Part shown: in pieces, positions 48,246 to 57,528 of the stretch | Numbering within the stretch: position 1 is the first letter of the stretch | How the letters are laid out: the number at the start of each line of letters is the position of its first letter | The notes under the pieces: model-generated | Told to the model about the DNA's origin: nothing | Seen by the model: only the letters and a program-made list of their open reading frames with translations | The model's database searches: none | Source of the DNA: Nitrospira sp. | GTDB lineage: Bacteria > Nitrospirota > Nitrospiria > Nitrospirales > Nitrospiraceae | Assembly (NCBI GenBank): GCA_029194675.1 | Contig: JARFXP010000001.1 | Span: 682,001-746,000 of the forward strand | Direction: 5' to 3' | Length of the DNA stretch: 64,000 nt | Program-made: the position numbers and the translations under genes

Positions 48246-50195
48246 TCAGTGTACCGCAGGTTTATCAATCTTGAGCGCTCTCATACGGGAAGAAAGAGTG
48301 GAGGCATTGATTCCAAGCAGTTTCGCCGCACCGTTTTCACCCGAAACTTTCCACTTCGTAGCCTCCAGTGCGCGGAGGATATTGCTCCGCTCCAGTTCTT
48401 CCAGCTCTTTCGCGGTGCGAATCATCCCTGGCACTGGTTCACCGGTCCGATCAGTTAGAGACGGTTGCGCCATTGGTTCGGGTAAGGCTCGATCCAGATT
48501 CAGCCGGCCGTCGATAGCCGTGATCACGGCCCGTTCTAAGACATTCTGCAGCTCGCGCACATTGCCGGGCCATCCATAACTCTTCAGCCGGCGTATATCC
48601 TCAGTGTTCAGTGGCATAACAGAGCGCCCCATTTTGTCGGCAAACCGCTGTGCAAACGCCGAAGCCAGCCGCACCACATCGTCACCACGCTCGCGCAAGG
48701 GCGGCAGATGGAGCGGAAAGACGTTGAGCCGATAGAACAGATCCTCCCGAAACTTTCCGCCACTGACGAGCTGGGATAAATCGCGGTTGGTTGCGGCCAA
48801 CACCCGCACATTCACTTTTTTGGTTGAGGCACTGCCGATGGGATCGAACTCGCCTTCTTGGAGCACCCGAAGCAGCTTAACCTGTAGATCGATGGCAAGG
48901 TCCCCGATCTCATCGAGAAAGATTGTGCCCTTGTCGGCCAAGGCAAAGCGGCCATTTCTCTTCCTGGTCGCACCAGTGAAGGCGCCCGCTTCATGACCAA
49001 ACAATTCGCTCTCAATCAATGTGGCCGGGATCGCGGCACAATTGACAGTGACCAACGGCCGTTCTCGGCGAGCGCTAGTCGCATGGACGGCGCGGGCCAC
49101 GAGTTCCTTGCCGGTTCCGGTTTCTCCCGTGATCAGCACGGTCGCATCGGTCTTCGCAACTTGTGCAATGTCCTGGAGCACCCGCCGAAATGCCGGACTC
49201 TCACCGAGCAAGGCACCGTTCTGATGGAGTGACTGCAATTCCTCCCGGAGCAGTTCGGTTTCAGCCGTCAGCGACTGGATTTTTTCTTCCGCTCTTATCC
49301 GATCATGGATATTGCGAAGAATAAGAGTCGTGAATTTTTGGCGATGCAGCTCAAAGCGGGACAGGGTCGCCTCCGCAGGAAACGATTGGCCTCCTGGGCA
49401 ACGAGCGGTGAGTCCCCCAGGAATCCACATTGATCGCTGCCCCTCGGGCCGCTTGTCCAATTCGTCTGTCAGTGCGAGCAGCCGATCGGCATCATCAGAG
49501 CGCATGAAGGATCGGAAATCCTGACCGATCATCGTCTCCGCACGGCATTGAAAGGTCTTTTCAGTTGCAGGATTCACGCGTGTGATGTGGAGCTGGTGAT
49601 CCAACTCGATGATCGCGTCCATTGCGGTGCCCAAGAGCCGCCCGAGTTTTTCCTCCCGTTCGCGGACCCCGGCTTCCGCGCGAAGCCGCTGGAGTTCCGC
49701 TGCGGCCCGCGCCGCAAAGATCTGAAAGATCGTATGAACTCGTGGCTCTTCTGGAATCGGTCGTCGATCGACCACGGCCATATGGCCGAGAATCTGCCCG
49801 TCCGTGTCTTGCAAAGGCACGCCCAGGTAACTGACCACTCCAGTGGCCTTCAATTCCTCCCCCTGAGGGAAAATCTCTAGAATACGATCGGGGAAATGTA
49901 CCAGTTTGGCCGTATCGATCACGCGCTCACAGGGCGTTCCGGCAATGTCCACTTCATAATCATTGACCCACCGGCCGTCCATCCAGAAGGCGAGGGCACG
50001 GAGGCGGCGCTTCTCGGGGAAATATTCCGTCACCCAGGCGCCGTGCGTGCCGAGCGCCTTGGCCAGGTTCTGCACCAAAGCCGCGAAAAACTGCTGCCCG
50101 GTTTCCGTTGCGGTGCCTTCGAGAATCGCGCGTAAGGCGACGTCGGCTTCAAGATCCTGGAGCGGCTTGGAAGGATCGGCTGACGAAAGAGCCAT
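48246..50195 (-). CDS. Sigma-54-dependent transcriptional regulator (GAF-PAS-AAA+-Fis)
   Basis: 649 residues. GAF-type sensor (about 30-175: [39 protein letters not shown]), PAS (about 185-300: [20 protein letters not shown]), AAA+ domain (about 325-560) with Walker A GETGTGKE (about 356), GAFTGA loop contacting sigma-54, Walker [11 protein letters not shown] and the arginine finger region [19 protein letters not shown], then a Fis-type HTH ([32 protein letters not shown]). It should bind the TGAAATCTCA palindrome and activate the -24/-12 promoters. The GAF domain is the likely ligand sensor; signal unknown. Two relics of its C terminus occur at 36658 and 42170. Confidence 0.93.
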   Translation of the reverse strand: MALSSADPSKPLQDLEADVALRAILEGTATETGQQFFAALVQNLAKALGTHGAWVTEYFPEKRRLRALAFWMDGRWVNDYEVDIAGTPCERVIDTAKLVHFPDRILEIFPQGEELKATGVVSYLGVPLQDTDGQILGHMAVVDRRPIPEEPRVHTIFQIFAARAAAELQRLRAEAGVREREEKLGRLLGTAMDAIIELDHQLHITRVNPATEKTFQCRAETMIGQDFRSFMRSDDADRLLALTDELDKRPEGQRSMWIPGGLTARCPGGQSFPAEATLSRFELHRQKFTTLILRNIHDRIRAEEKIQSLTAETELLREELQSLHQNGALLGESPAFRRVLQDIAQVAKTDATVLITGETGTGKELVARAVHATSARRERPLVTVNCAAIPATLIESELFGHEAGAFTGATRKRNGRFALADKGTIFLDEIGDLAIDLQVKLLRVLQEGEFDPIGSASTKKVNVRVLAATNRDLSQLVSGGKFREDLFYRLNVFPLHLPPLRERGDDVVRLASAFAQRFADKMGRSVMPLNTEDIRRLKSYGWPGNVRELQNVLERAVITAIDGRLNLDRALPEPMAQPSLTDRTGEPVPGMIRTAKELEELERSNILRALEATKWKVSGENGAAKLLGINASTLSSRMRALKIDKPAVH

Positions 50196-50306
50196 GGGTG
50201 GAAGTATGGGGCGGGGTGAGAATCAGATTCAAGAGGGGGGACACCTCCCTACTCCACAATGCTGCATCGTGACAAAGTCCCTGGCCGTGATACACTTCTC
50301 GCCTCA

Positions 50307-50771
50307 ATGTTTGATGTCATCCTTTATCAACCTGAAATCCCCCCCAACACCGGCAATATCATCCGTCTCTGCGCCAACACCGGTGTGGGACTGCACCTTG
50401 TCAAACCGCTGGGGTTTTCTCTGGACGACAAACAACTGCTGCGTGCCGGCTTAGACTACCACGAGTTTGCCACGCTCAACGTCTACGACAATTGGGCTGC
50501 GTGCGCCGCACACTTCAAGGCCCACCGCCTATTCGCCGTTTCTACACGCAACACTCACCGTTACGATCGTGTCACCTACACCAAAGGCGATGCATTTCTT
50601 TTCGGCCCTGAAACCAGTGGGCTGCCGGCCACACTGCTTGAATCGTTTGCGGAAGAAAGGCGCATCCGTTTGCCGATGCTCCCTGAGAGTCGCAGTCTCA
50701 ACCTTTCGAATGCCGCGGCAGTGGTCGTCTATGAAGCTTGGCGGCAGATCAGTTTTGAGAACGGACGCTGA
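50307..50771 (+). CDS. trmL: tRNA (cytidine(34)-2'-O)-methyltransferase
   Basis: 154 residues from ATG 50307; the longer frame from 50259 lies before it. SPOUT fold: MFDVILYQPEIPPNTGNIIR, LCANTGVGLHLVKPLGFSLD, FLFGPETSGLPATLLES, and the knot RIRLPMLPESRSLNLSNAAA. TrmL methylates the wobble position of tRNA-Leu. The ribosome site is poor. It is divergent from the regulator. Confidence 0.93.
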   Translation: MFDVILYQPEIPPNTGNIIRLCANTGVGLHLVKPLGFSLDDKQLLRAGLDYHEFATLNVYDNWAACAAHFKAHRLFAVSTRNTHRYDRVTYTKGDAFLFGPETSGLPATLLESFAEERRIRLPMLPESRSLNLSNAAAVVVYEAWRQISFENGR

Positions 50772-50801
50772 CATTCGTTCTTCGCGTGAAAGGCCGCCTT
50801 T

Positions 50802-51368
50802 ATGGCATCGGCATTCTCCCATGCGTTTGTCGCCCTCGCGCTCGGCAAGGCTTCCTCACATCCAATCATGACTTGGCAGGTCTTGCTCCTTGGTACGACT
50901 TGTTCAATTGTTCCGGATCTGGATGTCATCGGCTTTTACTTCGGCATCCAATACGGCGACCTCTGGGGCCATCGCGGCATGACGCATTCCCTCTTATTTG
51001 CCGGCCTGTTGAGCGTTGCTCTTGTGGCCATGTGGCACAAACAGAAAGCAAGGGGAGCGCAGGTGGGCCTATTCGTGTATCTCTTCCTCTGCACCGCATC
51101 ACATGGTGTGCTGGATGCACTGACCGATGGCGGACTCGGTGTGGCCTTCTTCTCTCCGTTCGATTCAAGCCGGTACTTTTTCGCGGCTCGACCGGTTGCG
51201 GTGTCTCCGATCGGCATTGGCGCATTTTTTAGCGAGGATGCCTTTCACGTACTTGCCAGCGAGGTGAAATGGGTCTGGCTCCCGACCATTGCGGGGTTCC
51301 TCATCGCTCGCGGGCTACACTATGTACGATCGGCTCAATCTGCTGTGAAGCAAGCACCGGGAGATTGA
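50802..51368 (+). CDS. YdjM/DUF457-type membrane-bound metal-dependent hydrolase
   Basis: 188 residues. MASAFSHAFVALALGKASSH, PDLDVIGFYFGIQYGDLWGH and HRGMTHSLLFAGLL hold the His/Asp ligands of the YdjM/YfhO family. Then membrane helices (LLSVALVAMW; VGLFVYLFLCTASHGVLDAL; WLPTIAGFLIARGL). In E. coli ydjM is an SOS gene; here no LexA box was identified. It follows trmL by 30 bp. Confidence 0.85.
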   Translation: MASAFSHAFVALALGKASSHPIMTWQVLLLGTTCSIVPDLDVIGFYFGIQYGDLWGHRGMTHSLLFAGLLSVALVAMWHKQKARGAQVGLFVYLFLCTASHGVLDALTDGGLGVAFFSPFDSSRYFFAARPVAVSPIGIGAFFSEDAFHVLASEVKWVWLPTIAGFLIARGLHYVRSAQSAVKQAPGD

Positions 51369-51406
51369 TCAGGCCCAGGCTCGCCAGACGAATACCGCCA
51401 TGGCTG

Positions 51407-51583
51407 TTATCCGAGATATCGACCATACAGGAAGGCAACAAATTGCTTTGCCCCACGCATTCTATTTTTTACGTTTTCCTCCGTGACACCAGTCTGTAGC
51501 AGTTGTTGCTCAAACCGAATCAATGCATCCTTCAACTCTCTTCTCAATTCTCTTTCGATCACCCGGTCCAGCACACTTGGCAT
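51407..51583 (-). CDS. Small helical protein, 58 residues
   Basis: Starts at ATG 51583 with GGGGAGGAAGATT upstream. MPSVLDRVIERELRRELKDA, LIRFEQQLLQTGVTEENVKN, RMRGAKQFVAFLYGRYLG. Amphipathic helices and a strong ribosome site make it a likely real gene. Family not recognised; the tail resembles small integrase-like AKxFVxFL segments, but this is too short to claim. Confidence 0.55.
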   Translation of the reverse strand: MPSVLDRVIERELRRELKDALIRFEQQLLQTGVTEENVKNRMRGAKQFVAFLYGRYLG

Positions 51584-51752
51584 AATCTTCCTCCCCGATT
51601 CATACACTAGCCTCCAACCGGTCACGCCCTTGCCTGTACGATACGATTTCCAGGTCGCAGCAGCTGTCCGGGGATTCTACAGAAATTTCGAGAGACAAGC
51701 CAGTTCCTCCACGGGAGAAGGTCCCGACACAATCCGAGCCCTGCGCGCAAGC

Positions 51753-53543
51753 CTACAATCGTCCGACATGGAACAACGTAAGACCTGGTTTAACTCTGGC
51801 CCTCGGTAAGATCATCTTATGCATAAGAACGGTCGGAAGAGAGGCAACTGATTGATCCCAATGCACCAGCAACCGCGACCGCTCCTGCGTCAGCAGCTCC
51901 CCCAGGTGAACCGGACCAACGACAAAGGCATGACCACCCCGCCGTAACATGTGACTCAATCTCGCGACGATCGTTCTCATGGTCGCCGAAGAATCAAACG
52001 AGTCATACGGCAGCCACTGATAAATCAGGTCATAGGGTTCCCGGCTTACCAAGGGCTCTTCCCACGTATCCGCGGCTACCATTCGGATTCGCTTCAGCCA
52101 ATCCCATCGTTGCACCTCAGCACACTGAGTCCAGAGCTGCTGAGCCTGACGCTGCGCATAGGCAAAGTAGCGGACATTCACGGTATATTCACATGGCCGA
52201 TCAATGAGAATACAACTGGAAATGACAGCATCGCCGTTCGCGATGAACACACGCTCTGCCTGCGAGCGCAGCCTTCCAACCTCGCGATCCTGTTCCCCAA
52301 GATCGTCGAGATAGTCCGCAACGAAGGATTGGGCGGCGAGCTCGCTGATTTCTGTGTCGTCCTCGGGAAATAAGGGTACCGCCCCGAAGGCTTCGGCAGC
52401 GGGAATCTTCGGGACTCCTTCCACGAATACTGTTCGCCAATCGACCGGACTGATCGGGCATTTCTCTGGCGGCGATGGCCTCACCGAGAGATCGGGATTT
52501 AACGGCAAGGGTAATTCCGTTTCACGATCTTTCAAAATCAACCGACTCCCTTCGACACGGAGGCTGCGATCCAGCGGGACGACTCGGCGCCCGATGGAAC
52601 TGACGTATGGAAGCCCCGCCGGATCTTCGGCAAGCGTGGCCTTTTGAACAATCCCGTTTTTCACGGTCAGACACAACCCTTGGCTCTCGTCAAAATACCG
52701 AACGGGAGGATATTGGGCCGGCAACCAGGCAATACGATGAGATTTTGAGGGATTCATGAATGCTGTGAATGGGGCCTCAGTATCTAATGGCTGAGGCGTA
52801 AAAAAGCCGGCGAACAAGCGAAAGGCTGCTTCGGATGGATACGTAGGAATCCCGCGATACCGTAAAACCCTCGGAGCAGAGCATCCCTTGTTTTGATCGT
52901 CATACAGTCCGCGAATCAGCTCGAACACGGCAGAGCCAGTCCCCGGCAACAACGATTTGAACAGTTCGACCACCGGGAGAAAGTCAATCTCGTCCCAATG
53001 CATGGCTCCCATGCAGGCCATGAAGCGCATCGCTTCAAATCCTCCACCATCCAAAACATACAAGGCGTCTTTTCGCTGTCGAATCGTGGCTATCCCTTTG
53101 GGATCGATGGCCAAATCCTCATCGCGATAAAACCACCGTACCTCCTCAATGGGGACTCGTAATGCCCCGGCAGCCATGGCACGAAGATCATCCGGAGTGA
53201 TCCGTTGCCAATTGGGTCTCGAGGCTAAATTCAATCTGGTTTCATTCACCAGCCCACCGGGTTTAAGAAGGACCCATCGGCCCCAATCAAGTCGGACTCG
53301 CGCTCGCGTCAGAAAGACGGTCCCGGTGCCGGTCGACTCCCATTCGCACTCGTGCAAGGGATGGCCCGCCGGGTCTGTCTCAAGAAAGCGCCGTCCATCA
53401 CGCCGATAAAAAACGAGGTGTCCGTTTGGAAAAGTTTCAACGTGTCCGCCGACCTTGTCGAAGGTTTCAGCGAGTGTACGTGTGGAAGAAAACAGGAGAT
53501 GGTCGGGAGTGTTGAGAGCAAATGCAATGGCGTCCGAGGGCAT
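51753..53543 (-). CDS. Unknown protein with C-terminal methyltransferase-like region, distal gene of the pilus/proA operon
   Basis: 596 residues. The ATG directly follows the proA stop (no gap), so it is translationally coupled to proA. The first 400 residues have beta-rich stretches (GTGTVFLTRARVRLDWGRWV; RYFDESQGLCLTVKNGIVQK) and match nothing I know. The last 180 residues look like a class I methyltransferase: a RIRMVAADTWEEPLVSREPY segment, DLIYQWLPYDSFDSSATMRT and LSHMLRRGGHAFVVGPVHL. The GxG motif I is not clear. No signal peptide or membrane segment. The function is unknown. Confidence 0.65.
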   Translation of the reverse strand: MPSDAIAFALNTPDHLLFSSTRTLAETFDKVGGHVETFPNGHLVFYRRDGRRFLETDPAGHPLHECEWESTGTGTVFLTRARVRLDWGRWVLLKPGGLVNETRLNLASRPNWQRITPDDLRAMAAGALRVPIEEVRWFYRDEDLAIDPKGIATIRQRKDALYVLDGGGFEAMRFMACMGAMHWDEIDFLPVVELFKSLLPGTGSAVFELIRGLYDDQNKGCSAPRVLRYRGIPTYPSEAAFRLFAGFFTPQPLDTEAPFTAFMNPSKSHRIAWLPAQYPPVRYFDESQGLCLTVKNGIVQKATLAEDPAGLPYVSSIGRRVVPLDRSLRVEGSRLILKDRETELPLPLNPDLSVRPSPPEKCPISPVDWRTVFVEGVPKIPAAEAFGAVPLFPEDDTEISELAAQSFVADYLDDLGEQDREVGRLRSQAERVFIANGDAVISSCILIDRPCEYTVNVRYFAYAQRQAQQLWTQCAEVQRWDWLKRIRMVAADTWEEPLVSREPYDLIYQWLPYDSFDSSATMRTIVARLSHMLRRGGHAFVVGPVHLGELLTQERSRLLVHWDQSVASLPTVLMHKMILPRARVKPGLTLFHVGRL

Positions 53544-54950
53544 TCACTCGCGGAGTTGGCCGCTCCCCATGACAATAAATTTGGAGCAGGTTAACTCGTC
53601 CAACCCCATGGGTCCCCGCGCATGAATGCGCGAGGTGCTGATACCGATTTCGGCTCCTAGACCGAACTGATACCCATCATTCAGTCGAGTGGAGGCATTC
53701 ACAAGCACGGCACCGGCATCGACTTCTTTGAGAAACCGCATGGCACGTCCGTAATCCGACGTCACGATCGCTTCCGTGTGCCGTGATCCATACTGTGCGA
53801 TGTGTTCCATCGCTTCATCCATGTTCTTTACGATTTTCACCGCAAGAATCAGTTCAAGAAACTCTTTGCCGTAATCCTGTTCGCTTGCCGGCTTGGCCTC
53901 AGAAATCAATTGGCAGGTCTTAGGACAGCCACGAATCTCAACTTTGGCCGCGCTGAGGCTTGCGGCAAGCTTGGGCAAGAGAGTCCGCGCCGCCGACTGG
54001 TGAACCAGCAGGGTCTCCATTGCGTTGCAAGTGGACGGTCGCTGCGCTTTGGCGTTGACACAAATGGTCTCCGCCATCGCCGAATCCGCTTCGGCATCGA
54101 CGTAGATATGGCACACGCCTGCATCATGCTTCACCACGGGAATCGCCGAGTGTCCCGCAATGAGTTGCATCAACGATTCCCCGCCACGTGGGATGATCAA
54201 GTCGATGAACCGATCCTGCTTGAGCAACACCGGCACCACCTCACGATCTGCACGGTCGACGAACGTGACCGCACCGGATGGAACACCGGCTTTTTCCGAT
54301 GCCTCAGACAGAATGGCGGCAATCGCCATGTTGGACTGAATCGCCTCGCTGCCGCCTCGCAACACACAGACGTTGCCCGATTTAAGACAGAGGGCCGCCG
54401 AATCCGCCGTCACGTTGGGACGCGACTCATAAATGATGCCGATCACTCCAATGGGCACACGTACCCGCCCGACCTGCATCCCGTTGGGTCTCGTCCACAT
54501 AGCGGACATCATTCCTACAGGATCGGGCAACTTCGCCACTTCACGAATGCCGGCGGCCATTTCAGCGATCCGCTTCTCGGTCAATCTCAAGCGATCTGCC
54601 ATCGCCTTCTTTGCAGGTGTCATTCCAAATGCCTTCAAATCTTGCTCATTCGCTGCGAGGAGTTCGTGCGACTTAACCTCGATCGCCTCAGCCATGGCAA
54701 GGAGTGCCTGATCCTTGGTCGCTGTCGGCAGAGACGCCAATCTCCTCGACGCCTGTTTAGCCTTGGAAACCAGCTCCAAAACATACTCCAAAACAGGCAG
54801 CGGTTTGGATTCGTCGATATTCTGATCTGAGGCAGTCTTGTCGAGAGGTTCCACGCTTCGCACCAATGATTGAACAACTCGGGAGCAACGTTGACAATAC
54901 CGTGCGACTAAGAGACGGGTCAAGAGTCTGGTCCTAACACTCCGTAGCAT
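53544..54950 (-). CDS. proA: Gamma-glutamyl phosphate reductase
   Basis: 468 residues as open; the usual protein is about 420, so the real start is probably a later codon (for example the GTG giving VEPLDKTASDQN, residue 33); no ribosome site decides it. ALDH-fold enzyme: KAKQASRRLASLPTATKDQA, RVPIGVIGIIYESRPNVTAD, ALCLKSGNVCVLRGGSEAIQ, the catalytic Cys in QRPSTCNAMETLLVH, and TRLNDGYQFGLGAEIGISTS. It makes glutamate semialdehyde for proline. Its partner ProB is 29 kb away. It sits behind the pilus genes in the same direction with a 40-bp gap. Confidence 0.94.
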   Translation of the reverse strand: MLRSVRTRLLTRLLVARYCQRCSRVVQSLVRSVEPLDKTASDQNIDESKPLPVLEYVLELVSKAKQASRRLASLPTATKDQALLAMAEAIEVKSHELLAANEQDLKAFGMTPAKKAMADRLRLTEKRIAEMAAGIREVAKLPDPVGMMSAMWTRPNGMQVGRVRVPIGVIGIIYESRPNVTADSAALCLKSGNVCVLRGGSEAIQSNMAIAAILSEASEKAGVPSGAVTFVDRADREVVPVLLKQDRFIDLIIPRGGESLMQLIAGHSAIPVVKHDAGVCHIYVDAEADSAMAETICVNAKAQRPSTCNAMETLLVHQSAARTLLPKLAASLSAAKVEIRGCPKTCQLISEAKPASEQDYGKEFLELILAVKIVKNMDEAMEHIAQYGSRHTEAIVTSDYGRAMRFLKEVDAGAVLVNASTRLNDGYQFGLGAEIGISTSRIHARGPMGLDELTCSKFIVMGSGQLRE

Positions 54951-54990
54951 CAGGAAGCGTAGGCAATGGCCAATGCCGACCTTGCATGAC

Positions 54991-55698
54991 CTACGGTGTT
55001 GCTTCCGGTGGAGGAGGATCCGCAGCAGGTTCTTGTGGCGAGGTCGGAGGCGTTGGCGGAGGCGAGTCGGTGAGATTCATTGCGCCGCCTGACGAATCCA
55101 TCTCTTCCGAATCGATCGATTGGTCTTGTGAGCTCGGTTCCACTGGAACGATCGGCTGATCACGTAGGGTTGGCTGTGGAGGAACCGTAAACGGCCTCGC
55201 GACAGGCCAAGTCGAGGCTGCCGTAGACGGATTCGGATACTGGAATACCCAATCGTAGTGGGTCGGCTTTCCCTCAAAATGGCGCACTGCGAGCGGGAAA
55301 TTACCTTGCTTGATCGGTTTGTGTCTGCTCTTGCTTCGAACTCCCATAATACCGCCCGTGGGTGCCCGCAGCAATTCCCACTCACCACGTCCCACCGGAT
55401 CGAGGTAGACCTTCCTGAGAAAGGGCTTGGGCGGTCTCGTGAGTTCGGCCAGCGTTTGCGGGTACACCTCACCAGGTACAACCCTTCCAGCCTTTGCTCT
55501 GGCCGAGTAGAGAGCTAGGGCCGTTTGAATTTCTATTCCCTTGGCCAGCAAATCTGCTTCGAGCTCCCGTTGCACTATCGTCTTCAACTGCCGGGCAGCC
55601 ATCGTCATGGCAAGCCCCATGAGAGTGATGGCAATCATCACCATGAAGTATGAGAACCCCGTTTCTTGCCACCTCAGCGGCGCCAAGCGGCTCCCCAT
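54991..55698 (-). CDS. Pilin-like protein with long Pro-rich tail
   Basis: 235 residues. An N-terminal pilin-like helix QETGFSYFMVMIAITLMGLA follows a short leader, with G-F at the expected cleavage site but Met, not Glu, at mature position 5. The middle resembles GspG/GspH pseudopilins (LAELTRPPKPFLRKVYLDPV; GEWELLRAPTGGIMGVRSKS). The last 80 residues are rich in Pro, Ser and Glu. Probably a minor pseudopilin of the adjacent machine. It begins six bases after the PilP-like gene. Confidence 0.7.
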   Translation of the reverse strand: MGSRLAPLRWQETGFSYFMVMIAITLMGLAMTMAARQLKTIVQRELEADLLAKGIEIQTALALYSARAKAGRVVPGEVYPQTLAELTRPPKPFLRKVYLDPVGRGEWELLRAPTGGIMGVRSKSRHKPIKQGNFPLAVRHFEGKPTHYDWVFQYPNPSTAASTWPVARPFTVPPQPTLRDQPIVPVEPSSQDQSIDSEEMDSSGGAMNLTDSPPPTPPTSPQEPAADPPPPEATP

Positions 55699-55704
55699 TA
55701 TCCA

Positions 55705-56319
55705 TCACTCCTGACCCGTTGGTGCTTCTGCTGGTTCTTCCGATGATGCTTCCGACAACGGCACCGTTTGATCCGTATGGGTCCCGGTGTTTCGGATGGT
55801 CACGCTTTCAGAATTGATTGCCTTGAGGATCAGATGGTCGTCGACACGATCACCGATTTTGAGCACCAGCACCTCATCATCTCTCCTGAGTACCGCAATA
55901 TCCCTATTTTTTCGGCGACCCGCACCCACGCGAAGAAATCCCAGGTATCGATACTGCTCTAATTCCAACGCATCCTCTTGTTGCCTCAAAGTCTCGACTG
56001 CACCCGAACCAGGCTGGTCCAGGGAAGCTGGGGCATTCTCGGCTGCGAACGTGCCATCGGGACGGGGTACGGAAAAGATGTTCCGAGGCACTGTGAAATT
56101 CGCCTGACGTTGAAGATCCATTGAAGCAAGCAAATCGAGATTGACGTGCAACCCTGTCCCCCTCGTCTCCGCATGTCGCCCCACGGACGACGGGTGCCCT
56201 GTGACATTCATGAGCGGAACACGAACAGGCTCCTGCAGCAGCCGCCATTGCCATACAGCCAGTCCTACCCAGAGGAAGATAAGCGCGGCAGCAAGCATCG
56301 TCTTCTTTTTCGCATCCAT
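55705..56319 (-). CDS. PilP/GspC-like assembly protein
   Basis: 204 residues: one N-terminal membrane helix (MLAAALIFLWVGLAVWQWRL), a disordered linker with PRNIFSVPRPDG, and a C-terminal small beta domain (YRYLGFLRVGAGRRKNRDIA, VLRRDDEVLVLKIGDRVDDH, LILKAINSESVTIRN) of the PilP/GspC HR type. It connects the inner-membrane platform to the secretin. It is two bases from the PilO-like gene. Confidence 0.75.
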   Translation of the reverse strand: MDAKKKTMLAAALIFLWVGLAVWQWRLLQEPVRVPLMNVTGHPSSVGRHAETRGTGLHVNLDLLASMDLQRQANFTVPRNIFSVPRPDGTFAAENAPASLDQPGSGAVETLRQQEDALELEQYRYLGFLRVGAGRRKNRDIAVLRRDDEVLVLKIGDRVDDHLILKAINSESVTIRNTGTHTDQTVPLSEASSEEPAEAPTGQE

Positions 56320-56321
56320 GG

Positions 56322-56897
56322 TTACTGTGCTGGTCCAGGCGCACTGGACTCCCCAGCATCGCCGCGAAGGTACGTCGCAATCCTAATATTGAATGTCAAC
56401 AACGCGTCCTGACTGCCTCCGGACCGAGTCAGCTCAAGATCCTCGATGAACACCAACTCTTCAGCCGTCTCGAGACCATAGATGAATCGGCGGAGATCCT
56501 CGTATCGTCCGGTCATCGGCCCCTGTAACAGTCCTTTGCTCGTATTTGCAACGAGCGTAGGCTCGGTCTTATAGGACAACGCCGGCAATGTGACACGATC
56601 GCGCTTCGCTTCATCTGAAATCCCCAGTGCTAACGGGGTAAAGTCGCGCTCGGCTGGAAACAGCGCCCATACTCGGCTTAGGTCCTGTTTCGCTTTTCTT
56701 GCTTCTCGATGATAGACCAACTTCTGGCGGGCCGCGGCCCATTCGTTTTCCAAACGCTCCCGGCTAGCTTGGACGCCTGCCACACCGAGGTCCTGGACGA
56801 GGAACAGTATGAAAAGCAGACCCAGAGCGACCCCCAGCCACGGAAGCAAGGGTGCGAAGGGATGCTGCCAGAGAAAGAGCAGGCGATCTTTCATCAC
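56322..56897 (-). CDS. PilO-like assembly protein
   Basis: 191 residues. A single membrane helix (LLPWLGVALGLLFILFLVQD), a coiled coil (RLENEWAAARQKLVYHREAR) and a small ferredoxin-like domain (GPMTGRYEDLRRFIYGLETA; LVFIEDLELTRSG). This is the PilO/GspM arrangement. It starts directly at the end of the PilN-like gene. Confidence 0.75.
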   Translation of the reverse strand: MMKDRLLFLWQHPFAPLLPWLGVALGLLFILFLVQDLGVAGVQASRERLENEWAAARQKLVYHREARKAKQDLSRVWALFPAERDFTPLALGISDEAKRDRVTLPALSYKTEPTLVANTSKGLLQGPMTGRYEDLRRFIYGLETAEELVFIEDLELTRSGGSQDALLTFNIRIATYLRGDAGESSAPGPAQ

Positions 56898-57527
56898 TCA
56901 AGCTCCTTCATGCCGGTAGCGTAATGTGACGTCGAATTCCACCAACCCGTTCGGTCCGACACGATGCTGCGCCAGGATCGGGTCCTTAAATGTTGCGTGA
57001 TCCTGGAGTCCGATGGTGAAACTACTGATGTCTTCCAGGCTCGTAGCGGTTCCTGTGAGTCGAACCATAGTGCCGGCTTGATCTAGGCGAACACTGCTGA
57101 GGGCAAGGCGTGAAGGGATCGTCTGTTCCAATTCGGTCAAAAACTTTGTCCATGAAAAGGTTCTTTTTTCAAGCAGCTGATTGGCCAACTCAACCTCGAA
57201 AGGCAGCCTCTTCAACGCCTCTTCAGACAAATCAATGCCTTCATCTCGGGCCTCTGCAATCAAGTCTAGGTCCTGTTGCCGTACTCCATCCAATTCTACT
57301 TGGATAGTCAAAGATTCTTGATGGGTGAGAATCACTTGCCTGACGTTCCAACTAATCCCTATCAGAAGCAGGACACAGCTTCCGATCAAGAGCAATCGAA
57401 GCGGAACGACCATCGGCCGATAGCGGCGGCTCAGGTTTATCTGGAACTGATTATCGGCGCGACGCAGCAATGGAATTGATCTGAGTGGTTCGAAGAACCT
57501 GGCGACCGCAGAACTCATGATCGTCAT
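56898..57527 (-). CDS. PilN-like assembly protein
   Basis: 209 residues. A cytoplasmic N terminus (DNQFQINLSRRYRPMVVPLR, the PilN INL motif that binds PilM), one membrane helix (LLLIGSCVLLLIGISWNVRQ), and a coil plus domain (SWTKFLTELEQTIPSRLALS; LTGTATSLEDISSFTIGLQD). This matches PilN/GspL C-terminal layout. It is two bases from the PilM-like gene. Confidence 0.78.
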   Translation of the reverse strand: MTIMSSAVARFFEPLRSIPLLRRADNQFQINLSRRYRPMVVPLRLLLIGSCVLLLIGISWNVRQVILTHQESLTIQVELDGVRQQDLDLIAEARDEGIDLSEEALKRLPFEVELANQLLEKRTFSWTKFLTELEQTIPSRLALSSVRLDQAGTMVRLTGTATSLEDISSFTIGLQDHATFKDPILAQHRVGPNGLVEFDVTLRYRHEGA

Positions 57528-57528
57528 G

